Positions 1 to 6,283 of a stretch of DNA of 7,814 nt are shown here, in pieces. The stretch lies in assembly GCA_947476855.1 (NCBI GenBank), contig CANJSR010000224.1, positions 1 to 7,814 on the forward strand. The letters run 5' to 3'. Under the pieces are notes generated by a model. The model worked only from the letters and a program-made list of their open reading frames with translations, made no database searches and was not told the origin of the DNA. The DNA is from Acetobacteraceae bacterium (lineage in GTDB: Bacteria; Pseudomonadota; Alphaproteobacteria; Acetobacterales; Acetobacteraceae). Each line of letters starts with the position of its first letter. The stretch's first letter is position 1. A program made the position numbers and the translations under genes.

Positions 1-1
1 C

Positions 2-43
2 GGCACGGAACTGGTGATCGACGGCGGCTACATCGCGCAGTAA
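2..43 (+). CDS. Short-chain dehydrogenase/reductase, C-terminal end only
   Basis: The first bases encode the tail GTELVIDGGYIAQ followed by TAA. The pattern 'G-x-E-L-V-x-D-G-G-Y' with a short tail is the usual C-terminus of classical short-chain dehydrogenases, where it closes the Rossmann fold near the subunit interface. Only 13 codons are inside the window, so cofactor and substrate cannot be judged. The gene lies 63 bases upstream of the MBL hydrolase on the same strand and may belong to the same transcription unit, although a hairpin lies between them. The family call rests on this one motif. Confidence 0.7.
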   Translation, partial: GTELVIDGGYIAQ

Positions 44-59
44 TCAGGCATCCGAACCG

Positions 60-81
60 CCCCCTCCCGCACGGGAGGGGG
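60..81 (+). terminator. GC-rich perfect hairpin, possible weak or rho-assisted terminator
   Basis: An uninterrupted inverted repeat pairs CCCCTCCC with GGGAGGGG around the loop GCAC, and bases 60 and 81 extend the stem to nine pairs. It lies 16 bases after the stop of the upstream dehydrogenase and before the hydrolase ribosome binding site. No run of T follows, so it is not a textbook intrinsic terminator. It could attenuate readthrough, protect an mRNA 3' end, or simply be a GC-rich hairpin. Confidence 0.4.
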
Positions 82-106
82 ACGTGGCCGCACGACAGGA
101 GAGTCC

Positions 107-994
107 ATGATCCCCGCCCCCTCCGCCCAGATTCCGGGCGTCTACCACCGCCGTATCGGCGACATCGTCGTCACCGCGATCTCCGACGGCTACCTGGATG
201 GCGCGGTCGAGGTGATGCACAACATCGCCCCCGCCGACGCGACCCGCATGCTGGAGGAGAAATTTCGCCCCGGCCGCCGCACCTCGGTCAACTGCTACCT
301 GATCTACAACAAGGGCCGCCTGGCGCTGGTCGAGACAGGTTCGGGCAACTACCTGCTGCCGACCGCGGGCAAGCTGCTGCAGAACCTCAAGGCCGCCGGC
401 GTCAACCCGGCCGACATCGACACCGTGATGCTGACGCATATGCATCCCGACCACTCGGCTGGCCTGGCCAATCCGGCGACCGGCGAGAAGTATTTCCCCA
501 ACGCCGAACTGGTCGCCCATGCGAATGAGCCGAAGCATTGGCTCGACGATGGAGAGATGAGCCGATCGGGCGAGCGGGAAAAGAAGCTGTATTTCGCGGC
601 GACGCGGGAGCAGATCGCGCCGTATCACAACCAGATGCGGACCTTCGACAAGGATACCGAGGTGTTCCCCGGCGTCCGCTCCGTCGCCATGCACGGCCAC
701 ACGCCGGGCCATAGCGGCTACATGATCGAGTCCGGCGGCAAGTCGTTGCTGATCTGGGGCGACATCATCCATGTGCCGGAAGTGCAGGTGCCGCGTCCGG
801 AAGTGACGATGGCGTTCGACACCGACCCGCATGCCGCCGCGGCGACCCGCAAGCGCGTGTTCGACATGGTGGCGACGGACCGGCAGTTGATCGCCGGCAT
901 GCATGTCCACTTCCCCGGCTTCGCGCATCTGGTGAAGCAGGGCGACAACTTCCTGATGCTGCCCGAGCCCTGGGACCAGGCGTTCGGCGGGTGA
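107..994 (+). CDS. Metallo-beta-lactamase-fold hydrolase
   Basis: This is a complete 295-residue protein. ATG 107 is preceded by AGGAGAG at 97-103 with three bases between. The MBL metal motif is intact: HMHPDH at residues 111-116 (H111, H113, D115, H116), H198 in HTPGH, bridging D219 in 'WGDIIH', and H266 in 'AGMHVHFPG', which probably completes the dinuclear zinc site. The HTPGH and late 'H-x-x-FPG' arrangement resembles the branch that holds N-acyl homoserine lactonases and methyl-parathion-hydrolase-like enzymes, so an ester, lactone or phosphoester substrate is plausible. No signal peptide is apparent, which suggests a cytoplasmic enzyme, whereas some relatives are exported. Its stop overlaps the start of the LysE-like exporter, so the two are probably translated together. 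The fold and metal site are secure; the substrate is unknown. Confidence 0.9.
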   Translation: MIPAPSAQIPGVYHRRIGDIVVTAISDGYLDGAVEVMHNIAPADATRMLEEKFRPGRRTSVNCYLIYNKGRLALVETGSGNYLLPTAGKLLQNLKAAGVNPADIDTVMLTHMHPDHSAGLANPATGEKYFPNAELVAHANEPKHWLDDGEMSRSGEREKKLYFAATREQIAPYHNQMRTFDKDTEVFPGVRSVAMHGHTPGHSGYMIESGGKSLLIWGDIIHVPEVQVPRPEVTMAFDTDPHAAAATRKRVFDMVATDRQLIAGMHVHFPGFAHLVKQGDNFLMLPEPWDQAFGG

Positions 995-1626
995 CCTTCG
1001 GGCTGCTGTTGGCCTCGGCCGTTTCCGGCGCCGCCTATACATTGGCGCCGGGGCCGGCCTTCCTGGCCTTGCTGGGGATTGGGGCCGGCAGCGGCCGTCG
1101 CGCGGGTGCCCTGTTCCTGGCGGGGCATTTCGTCGGCGATGTTGTCTGGGCGTCGCTGTCCCTGGTCGCGATCATCGGCGCCCGCACGATGGGGACGCTG
1201 GTGTTCGACATCCTCGGCCTGGCCTGTGGCGCCTATCTGTGTGTCCTGGGCTGGCGCGCCGTCACGGTGCGGCGCGGCGCCGACGGGTCCCTGACAACCG
1301 AGCCTCGACGGCCGCTGGTCCGAGGCCTGGCGTTCGGCCTGTCCAACCCCAAGGCCTATCCGGTGGCGGTCGCGATGTTCACCGCCCTGCTGGCGGGCCA
1401 TGCGAGCGTGCTGGACTGGTCGTCCTTCGCCCCGCTGCTGGCCGCCGCCTGCGTGGGGTTCGTGATTGCCGATATCATCCGGGTCACCGTGATCGGCGCG
1501 TCGCTGGTGCGGCGTATCTACCAGCGTCATGCCCTGTGGGTGACGCGTATTTCGGGCGTGCTGTTCCTCGGCTTCGGCTTGCAGGCGATCAGCGCGTCGG
1601 GGTCAGCACTCCTCCGGCGGGGGTAG
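991..1626 (+). CDS. LysE/RhtB-family translocator
   Basis: This 211-residue protein is strongly hydrophobic, with about five or six membrane segments (roughly residues 4-30, 38-63, 68-90, 110-136, 145-172 and 183-203). It has two family hallmarks: 'APGPAF' after the first segment (PGP at 20-22) and 'SNPKA' at 118-122. LysE/RhtB proteins export amino acids or related small metabolites across the inner membrane. Translation probably starts at GTG 991, which overlaps the hydrolase TGA as GTGA, pointing to translational coupling. Its 3' end overlaps the convergent CMD-like gene by 24 bases, leaving no room for a terminator between them. The exported substrate cannot be read from the sequence; a product of the hydrolase is a reasonable guess. 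Confidence 0.88.
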   Translation: MTFGLLLASAVSGAAYTLAPGPAFLALLGIGAGSGRRAGALFLAGHFVGDVVWASLSLVAIIGARTMGTLVFDILGLACGAYLCVLGWRAVTVRRGADGSLTTEPRRPLVRGLAFGLSNPKAYPVAVAMFTALLAGHASVLDWSSFAPLLAAACVGFVIADIIRVTVIGASLVRRIYQRHALWVTRISGVLFLGFGLQAISASGSALLRRG

Positions 1627-2244
1627 CCGGGCGGGCTGGCGTTCCTGTTCGATGGCCAGGGTATCAGTCCCCTCGATCGGCACTTCCAGCCCGATGGCGA
1701 GCGCGGCCACCGCCATGTAGTACGCCGTCAGCAGCGCGATATCTACGATCTGGCGGGCGTTGAAATGCTCGTGCATCCCTTCGGCCACGCGCGGCGGGAT
1801 GCGCCGTCCGGCCGAGATTTCGAAGGTATAGTCGCACAGCGCGATCTCGTCCTGGGGCAGGCTGCGCGGGGTGCGGCCTTCCCGGATCAGCATCAACTGC
1901 TCCTCCGTGACGCCGGTCGTGCGCGCCAGGGGTTCGTGGTGCGCCCAGCCGTAATGCACGTCGCGCACCGCCACGACGATCACGAGTTCCCGCTGCCTCT
2001 CGCTCAGCAGGGTCCCGAAGCGGCAGTAATCCCCCAGCGCCGCGAAGGGCCGCAGCCCGTCGGGGGCCAGGGCCAGCGTCTGCATCAGGTTGGAGACATA
2101 GCCCCTGCTTCCCGCGATCTCGGTAAGCGTCGCTTCCAGTTCGGCTTCGTCGATCGGGGGAAGGTCGGGGATGTCGGTTATGGCCGGGGTCTCCTGAACG
2201 ACGTGATCTCCCGCACCAGGGCATCGGTCGTTACCTGTCGACAA
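1603..2244 (-). CDS. Carboxymuconolactone decarboxylase-like (AhpD-fold) protein
   Basis: Counting from TTG 2244, the protein has 213 residues. 'RGYVSNLMQTLALAPDGLRPFAALGDYCRFGTLLS' (about 47-81) followed by 'RQRELVIVVAV' and 'YGWAHHEPLA' (98-107) is the typical helical core of CMD-family proteins. The Cys-x-x-Cys pair of true AhpD peroxidase partners is absent: the site reads with W100, H102, H103 and E104, so a thiol peroxidase role is unlikely and a lactone or acid enzyme, or an unknown role, is more likely. The start is uncertain. TTG 2244 is the only usual start codon before the core, but it overlaps the cysteine hydrolase gene by 67 bases and has a badly spaced purine run. Homology would need only about 25 residues before the core, which points to ATA 2181 (192 residues), placed nine bases after AGGAG. 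It is the last gene of the minus-strand operon. The family call is good; the reaction is unknown. Confidence 0.83.
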   Translation of the reverse strand: MSTGNDRCPGAGDHVVQETPAITDIPDLPPIDEAELEATLTEIAGSRGYVSNLMQTLALAPDGLRPFAALGDYCRFGTLLSERQRELVIVVAVRDVHYGWAHHEPLARTTGVTEEQLMLIREGRTPRSLPQDEIALCDYTFEISAGRRIPPRVAEGMHEHFNARQIVDIALLTAYYMAVAALAIGLEVPIEGTDTLAIEQERQPARLPPPEEC

Positions 2245-2855
2245 TAGCCTTTGTTGTTCCGGAGCGACCAGTCATGCCGTTCCTGGCTGTGCGTGGCGCA
2301 GGCGTCGGTGGGCACGGTGACCAGGTAGCCGAGGTCGCAGGCGTCCCGCACCGCCGAGTCCACGCATTGGTCCGTCAGCACGCCCGCCAGGATCAGCGAC
2401 CGCACGCCCAGGTTCCGCAGCACGTAGTCCACGTTGGTGGACATGAAGACCGAGGACGACGTCTTGGGAATCACGATCTCATCCCCCGTCGGCGCGATGG
2501 CGGGCAGCACCTGCGCGTCCCAGGAACCGCGGGGGACGAACAGGTTGCTGATCTTGTAGTCCAGGCTCATGTCCCGCCCGTCCTGGGTCAGGGACTCGAT
2601 GACCGTGTACAGCACCTCGATCCCGCTGGTCCTGCAGGCGGCCTGGACCCGTTGCATGTTCGGCACGGCCGTGTCGCGCATCGAGCCCAGGAAGAAGCCG
2701 TACCGCGCGTCGCGTTCGGCTTCCGTCATCGTCTTGTAGTTCCCGCCGTCCGGACGCGCATTGTAGTTCTGCACGTCGATGAACAGCAGCGCCGCGTGAT
2801 CCGGATCGATCGGAATGTCGCGGCTGAGCGCCTGGGTGCGCCAGTCCCGGGCCAA
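2178..2855 (-). CDS. Isochorismatase-like cysteine hydrolase
   Basis: This 225-residue protein has the catalytic triad of the isochorismatase-like superfamily: D27 in 'LLFIDVQN', K131 in 'IPKTSSSVF', and C164 in 'GVLTDQCVDSAVRDA', the cysteine following the usual cis-peptide loop. With an intact cysteine it is more likely an amidohydrolase (ureidoacrylate, N-carbamoyl or nicotinamidase type) than a vinyl-ether-cleaving isochorismatase. The stretch 'GSWDAQVLP' to 'PKTSSSVF' resembles RutB, but the rest differs and no other rut gene is nearby, so RutB is not claimed. Translation starts at TTG 2855, two bases after the TGA of the upstream dehydrogenase; there is no strong Shine-Dalgarno, so reinitiation is likely. 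It is cotranscribed between the SDR and the CMD-like gene. Confidence 0.9.
   Translation of the reverse strand: MARDWRTQALSRDIPIDPDHAALLFIDVQNYNARPDGGNYKTMTEAERDARYGFFLGSMRDTAVPNMQRVQAACRTSGIEVLYTVIESLTQDGRDMSLDYKISNLFVPRGSWDAQVLPAIAPTGDEIVIPKTSSSVFMSTNVDYVLRNLGVRSLILAGVLTDQCVDSAVRDACDLGYLVTVPTDACATHSQERHDWSLRNNKGYCRQVTTDALVREITSFRRPRP
2190..2195 (-). promoter_or_regulatory. Shine-Dalgarno AGGAGA inside the end of the cysteine hydrolase gene
   Basis: On the minus strand AGGAGA lies just before the TAA of the cysteine hydrolase gene (2180-2178). The codon nine bases after AGGAG, in the frame of the CMD-like gene, is ATA (2181-2179), which overlaps that stop as ATAA. This is the layout normally seen with ATGA coupled starts. 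It therefore suggests that translation of the CMD-like protein begins here and not at TTG 2244. Confidence 0.45.
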
Positions 2856-2857
2856 GG

Positions 2858-3772
2858 TCAGACCGGGTCCCAGGAGAACGCCTGCTCGGAGGTATCCAGC
2901 GGCATGAACGCGGCCTTCAGCGCGGGCATGCCCATCTCGGCGATGCGTTCCGGCGTCCAGCCATCATCCCGCTGAATGACGCGGATGGGCCGGGGGGAGC
3001 TGAACAAATAAAGCTCGTTCATCCGCGTTCCGAAGACCTGCCCGGTCACGCCCTTCGCGGCATCCGAACTCAGGTAGACGGCCAGTGGCGCGTTCTTGTC
3101 AGGCGTCATCTTCTGCGCCTTCTCGACCGCGGCCTTCTGCTCCTCGGTCGTCGTCGGGATGGAACTGGTCATCCGGCTCCAGGCCCAGGGCGACAGGCAG
3201 TTGGAACGGACGTTGTATCGGGCCATGTCCAGCGCGATCGACTTCGACAGCGCGGTGATGCCCAATTTGGCCGCCGCGTAGTTCGCCTGGCCCAGATTGC
3301 CGATCAGGCCGGAAGTCGACGTGATATGCACAAACGACCCGCTCTCCTGCTTCCTGTACTCCTCCGCCGCCGCTCGGCTGACGAAGAAGCTGCCGTTCAG
3401 GTGGACCGAGATGACGGACAGCCAGTCATCCGCCGTCATGCGATGGAAGATGCCATCGCGCAGGATGCCGGCGTTGTTCACCACGGCATCGATGCGGCCG
3501 AAATGATCCATCGCCGATTGGATGATCTTGCGCGCGGAATCCCAGGTGGAAACCGATTCCGTGCAGATTTCCGACACGCCGCCGTTCTGCGCGATCAGCG
3601 CCTTGGTCTGTTCCGCCGGCGACGCCGATCCGCCTTCGCCTGACAGGGAGGCGCCGATATCGGCGATGATGACCTTGGCGCCCTGGCCGGCCATCATGAT
3701 CGCGATCTCGCGCCCGATGCCGCCACCCGCGCCGGTCACCACCGCGACCTTACCTTCCATCATTGCTGGCAT
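2858..3772 (-). CDS. MFE-2-like short-chain dehydrogenase (probable 3-hydroxyacyl-CoA dehydrogenase type)
   Basis: This is a 304-residue SDR. The cofactor loop is TGAGGGIG (13-20), and an acidic D38 at the end of the second strand (IIADIG) favours NAD over NADP. It is followed by the NNAG motif (99-102) and the catalytic S152, Y165 and K169 in 'NYAAAK'. The inserted loop after 'ADIG' (about 40-65), the string 'GNLGQANYAAAKLGI' and the late 'SRMT' resemble the dehydrogenase domain of peroxisomal multifunctional enzyme 2, which oxidises 3-hydroxyacyl-CoA. An extra C-terminal tail of about 55 residues follows the normal SDR end, including 'GWTPERIAEM'. ATG 3772 has AGGAG at 3785-3781 on the minus strand, eight bases upstream; M4 or M5 would be too far from it. 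It is the first gene of the tight three-gene group. The substrate is inferred from family likeness and the nearby CoA ligases. Confidence 0.88.
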   Translation of the reverse strand: MPAMMEGKVAVVTGAGGGIGREIAIMMAGQGAKVIIADIGASLSGEGGSASPAEQTKALIAQNGGVSEICTESVSTWDSARKIIQSAMDHFGRIDAVVNNAGILRDGIFHRMTADDWLSVISVHLNGSFFVSRAAAEEYRKQESGSFVHITSTSGLIGNLGQANYAAAKLGITALSKSIALDMARYNVRSNCLSPWAWSRMTSSIPTTTEEQKAAVEKAQKMTPDKNAPLAVYLSSDAAKGVTGQVFGTRMNELYLFSSPRPIRVIQRDDGWTPERIAEMGMPALKAAFMPLDTSEQAFSWDPV

Positions 3773-3844
3773 GCCATCGTCTCCTGTGTGCCGGCCGAAT
3801 CTGATCGGCGCACAATGCCGCCGGCGGAGGGCGGCGTCGAGACG
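3773..3844 (-). promoter_or_regulatory. Short gap between the MarC and SDR genes, holding the SDR ribosome binding site
   Basis: These 72 bases separate the MarC-family gene from the three-gene SDR operon. They contain the SDR Shine-Dalgarno (AGGAG at 3785-3781 on the minus strand) and, near 3817-3835, a GC-rich GCCGCC/GGCGGC pair that can fold into a six-pair stem. No T-run follows the stem and no clear -35/-10 pair is visible, so a weak terminator, an internal promoter or plain readthrough are all possible. Confidence 0.3.
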
Positions 3845-4510
3845 TCAGGTCTTGCTCATGGCCTGATGGAGAACGTTCGACGTGCCGGTCAGCAACATCT
3901 GGATGCCGATGCACAGCAGCAGGAACCCCACCAGGCGGGTGGCCGTGCGTTCGCCGACTGGTCCCAGCCAGCGGGCCAGGTAGTCGGCGTAGTGGTAGGA
4001 CGCCCAGACCGACGCGGCGGCAGCGACTGAGGCGAGTACGATCCCCGAGACGAAGCTGGTGTCGAAGGTCAGGCGGGACGCATGCACTGAGCCGAAGGCG
4101 ATCAGGATGGAGATCGTCGCCGGCCCCGCGGTCAGCGGGATCGTCAGCGGCACGACGGCCAGGTCCCGCAAGGCGACGTTGGTGTCATGCGATGGCGCGT
4201 CGGCGCCGGGCGGAGCGGTCAGCAGCTTCCACGCACTCATGCCCACCATCAGCCCGCCGGCGATGCGCACGGCCTCGAGGCTGATCCCGAACAGGCTGAG
4301 CAGATAGGACCCGCTGAACAGCGACCCGAGCATGACGACCAGCGAATAGAGCGCCACCTTGCGCGCAAGCCAGACCCGTTCCTCGCGGGTGCCGTGCAGC
4401 GTCATGGTGCGGAACACCAGCGCGGTGCCCAGCGGGTTCAGCATCGCGAACAACGCCGGAAAGCCGATCTGGAACGCGTGCAGCATGACCGCCGGGTCGA
4501 AGGTGGTCAT
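3845..4510 (-). CDS. MarC-family integral membrane protein
   Basis: This 221-residue inner-membrane protein has about six hydrophobic segments (roughly residues 10-34, 51-72, 78-97, 117-140, 152-172 and 192-208). The family signatures are clear: 'AMLNPLGTALVF' near 22-33 and 'PLTIPLTAGPATI' near 121-133, a conserved pair in the two halves of MarC/UPF0056 proteins. MarC was named for the mar locus, but a direct role in antibiotic resistance has not held up, and the molecular function is unknown. ATG 4510 is chosen because the MarC homology starts there; the frame stays open back to 4774, but that extension is non-hydrophobic, unlike the family, and overlaps the ligase gene. No good Shine-Dalgarno precedes ATG 4510. 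It may share a promoter with the SDR operon downstream. Confidence 0.9.
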   Translation of the reverse strand: MTTFDPAVMLHAFQIGFPALFAMLNPLGTALVFRTMTLHGTREERVWLARKVALYSLVVMLGSLFSGSYLLSLFGISLEAVRIAGGLMVGMSAWKLLTAPPGADAPSHDTNVALRDLAVVPLTIPLTAGPATISILIAFGSVHASRLTFDTSFVSGIVLASVAAAASVWASYHYADYLARWLGPVGERTATRLVGFLLLCIGIQMLLTGTSNVLHQAMSKT

Positions 4511-4681
4511 GGCACGCCGGCAGGGGGTGTGAGGCGGGTCGTTCTGTGTTCTCGCAAGGGTTCGCCTCCATTCTTGCGGGCATTGGAAGGACTCCCTTGG
4601 CGTTCGACAAGAGGCGCGCCGATTGCCGAGCGGCGGCCGATGGTTCCACAATGGGCGGGGATGGGGACAACAAGACACGCC
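4511..4681. promoter_or_regulatory. Divergent intergenic region between the MarC and acyl-CoA ligase genes
   Basis: This 171-base gap is the only place where two transcription units start back to back, so it should hold promoters for both the minus-strand block and the ligase pair. I see no convincing sigma-70 -35/-10 pair on either strand. The clearest structure is the inverted repeat centred near 4565. In-frame ATGs at 4640 and 4661 could lengthen the ligase by 14 or 7 residues, so the right border is approximate. Confidence 0.4.
4553..4578. repeat. Inverted repeat CGCAAG-N14-CTTGCG, possible operator
   Basis: CGCAAG (4553-4558) and its exact reverse complement CTTGCG (4573-4578) flank a 14-base spacer in the middle of the divergent promoter region. 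Arms of this length and spacing can bind a dimeric regulator, and the position between two start regions fits control of both directions. Six-base arms can also occur by chance, and no regulator gene lies in the window. Confidence 0.25.
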
Positions 4682-6283
4682 ATGCTGGGACTGAACCACG
4701 ACTTCCCCCTGTTGCTGCCAACGATCCTGGAGCACGGGGCCATGAATTTCGGCGCCACGGCCGTCATCTCCCATGCGCGGGAGGAGGTGGTGAGGACCGA
4801 CTACGCCCGCACCGCCGAACGCGCGCGCCGGCTGGCGTCATCCCTGGCACGCCTGGGCTTCGGGCCGGGCATGTTCGCGGGCTCGCTCGCCTGGAATTCC
4901 CACCGGCACCTGGAATTGTTCTATGGCCTGACCGGCGTCGGCGGCGTGCTGCACACGGCCAATCCGCGCCTGCCGCCGGAAACCGTTGCCTATACGATCA
5001 ACTTCACCGGCTATCGCACCCTGTTCATCGACCCGGACACGCTGCCGCTGATCGAGCAGCTTGCCCCGCTGCTGGAAACGGTCGAGCAGTTCGTGATGAT
5101 GGCGCCGGGACCGGTCTCGACCTCCCTGCCGAACGTCATCGCCTATGAGGACCTGGTCACCGCCGGCGATCCCGGGTTCGCCTGGCCCGCGCTCGATGAG
5201 CGCTCTGCCTGCCTGCTGTGTTTCACCTCCGGCACGACCGGGGCGCCGAAAGGGGCGTTGTACAGCCATCGCGGCACGGTGCTGGGCGCGATGTCCACCG
5301 GCTCGGGCAATGGCTGGGGCCTGAGCGCGAATGACGCGATCATCGCCATCCCCGGCTTCTTCCATTGCAACGGCTGGGCCATCCCATTCTTCGGCCCGAT
5401 GTATGGCGCCAGCCTGGTGATCCCCGGCCGGAACATGGACACAGCCTTTCTGCACCGCCTGATCGTGGAGGAAGGCGTCACCGCCGGCCCCGGCGTGCCG
5501 ACGATCTGGCTGTCGGTTCTGGATCACGTGCGCCAGACCGGTCAGGGCCTCGGGCGGCTGAACCGCTTGTTCTCCGGCGGCACCGCCCCGCCGGCGGCGA
5601 TGATGGAGGCGTATTACCGTGACTACGGCGTGCGCACGACCCATGGCTGGGGCATGACCGAGACGACCAGCGGGTCGACGATCTCCTTCGCGCCGCACGA
5701 CCTGCCCGAGGACGAGGCGATCGCCGCCATGCGGACCCAGGGCAAGCCGCTCTATGGCAACGAAATCCGCATCGTCGACGAAGACGGGCGCTTGCTGCCG
5801 CGTGATGGGAAGACTCCCGGGCATTTGCAGGCCCGCGGCGCCTGGATCGCGGGCGGCTATTTCCGCCGGCCGGAGGTCGACTCGCAAAGCGCCGATGGCT
5901 GGATGAAGACCGGTGACGTCGCGGTGATCGATCCCGACAATACGCTCCACATCGTCGATCGTGCCAAGGACGTGATCAAGTCGGGTGGCGAATGGATCAG
6001 CAGCCAGGCGCTGGAGGACGCGGCCACCCACCACCCGATGGTCCAGGAGGCCGCGGTGCTCGGCATTCCGCACCCGCGCTGGCAGGAACGGCCGTTCCTG
6101 GTCGTCGTAGCGTCGGGTCCGGTCTCGGCCGAGGAACTGCGCGCGCATCTGGTTGATCGGGTGCCGAAATGGTGGCTGCCGGACTCGATCGCTTTCGTTG
6201 AGGCACTGCCGCATGGCCCGACCGGGAAGCTGGCCAAGAATGTCTTGAGGGATTGGATGGCCGAGGGGAAGCTGACACCATGA
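4682..6283 (+). CDS. AlkK-like medium-chain acyl-CoA ligase (AMP-forming)
   Basis: This 533-residue ANL-superfamily enzyme would activate a carboxylic acid through an acyl-AMP to its CoA thioester. The core motifs are present: P-loop TSGTTGAPKG (182-191), 'HGWGMTETT' (321-329), 'TGD' (410-412), R427 in 'VDRAKDVIKSGGEWIS', and the C-terminal catalytic lysine K516 in 'PTGK'. Strings such as 'WNSHRHLELFYGLTGVGGVLHTANPRL', 'LYSHRGTVL' and 'DRAKDVIKSGGEWIS' recall Pseudomonas AlkK, so a medium-chain fatty acid or similar substrate is likely, though related ligases take quite different acids. The frame is open back to 4187, but residues before ATG 4682 look non-coding and overlap the MarC gene. ATG 4682 matches the AlkK start 'MLG', although its ribosome binding site is weak; ATG 4661 or 4640 remain possible. 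It overlaps the second ligase by four bases (ATGA). Confidence 0.92.
   Translation: MLGLNHDFPLLLPTILEHGAMNFGATAVISHAREEVVRTDYARTAERARRLASSLARLGFGPGMFAGSLAWNSHRHLELFYGLTGVGGVLHTANPRLPPETVAYTINFTGYRTLFIDPDTLPLIEQLAPLLETVEQFVMMAPGPVSTSLPNVIAYEDLVTAGDPGFAWPALDERSACLLCFTSGTTGAPKGALYSHRGTVLGAMSTGSGNGWGLSANDAIIAIPGFFHCNGWAIPFFGPMYGASLVIPGRNMDTAFLHRLIVEEGVTAGPGVPTIWLSVLDHVRQTGQGLGRLNRLFSGGTAPPAAMMEAYYRDYGVRTTHGWGMTETTSGSTISFAPHDLPEDEAIAAMRTQGKPLYGNEIRIVDEDGRLLPRDGKTPGHLQARGAWIAGGYFRRPEVDSQSADGWMKTGDVAVIDPDNTLHIVDRAKDVIKSGGEWISSQALEDAATHHPMVQEAAVLGIPHPRWQERPFLVVVASGPVSAEELRAHLVDRVPKWWLPDSIAFVEALPHGPTGKLAKNVLRDWMAEGKLTP

Noticed and set aside
60..81. Hairpin as part of a repeat family or attachment site
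   Set aside because: I found only one copy and no neighbouring integrase or tRNA, so a terminator-like hairpin is the simpler reading.
44..1042. Long minus-strand frame opposite the MBL hydrolase
   Set aside because: Arg/His/Gly-rich translation with no recognisable domain, while the other strand encodes a complete metal site; a GC-driven antisense shadow.
718..1530. Minus-strand frame opposite the hydrolase end and LysE gene
   Set aside because: Low-complexity Gln/Arg/Gly translation; the plus strand encodes clear LysE motifs.
2178..2855. Assigning the cysteine hydrolase as RutB (ureidoacrylate amidohydrolase)
   Set aside because: Likeness is limited to the shared fold and a few strings, and no rutA, rutC, rutD, rutE or rutF neighbour is present.
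2274..2975. Plus-strand frame opposite the cysteine hydrolase
   Set aside because: Val/Arg/Gln-rich with no motif; the minus strand holds a full Asp-Lys-Cys triad.
4187..4681. Upstream in-frame extension of the AlkK-like ligase (165 extra codons)
   Set aside because: It lies antisense to the MarC gene, has a Gln/Arg/His-rich composition unlike any ligase domain, and ANL homology begins at ATG 4682.
4511..4774. N-terminal extension of the MarC protein to 4774
   Set aside because: The added 88 residues are non-hydrophobic, show no MarC homology and would overlap the start of the ligase gene.
4838..6214. 458-codon minus-strand frame opposite the first ligase
   Set aside because: Its length comes from high GC in the opposite frame; composition is Arg/Ala/His-biased and the ligase motifs on the plus strand are unbroken.
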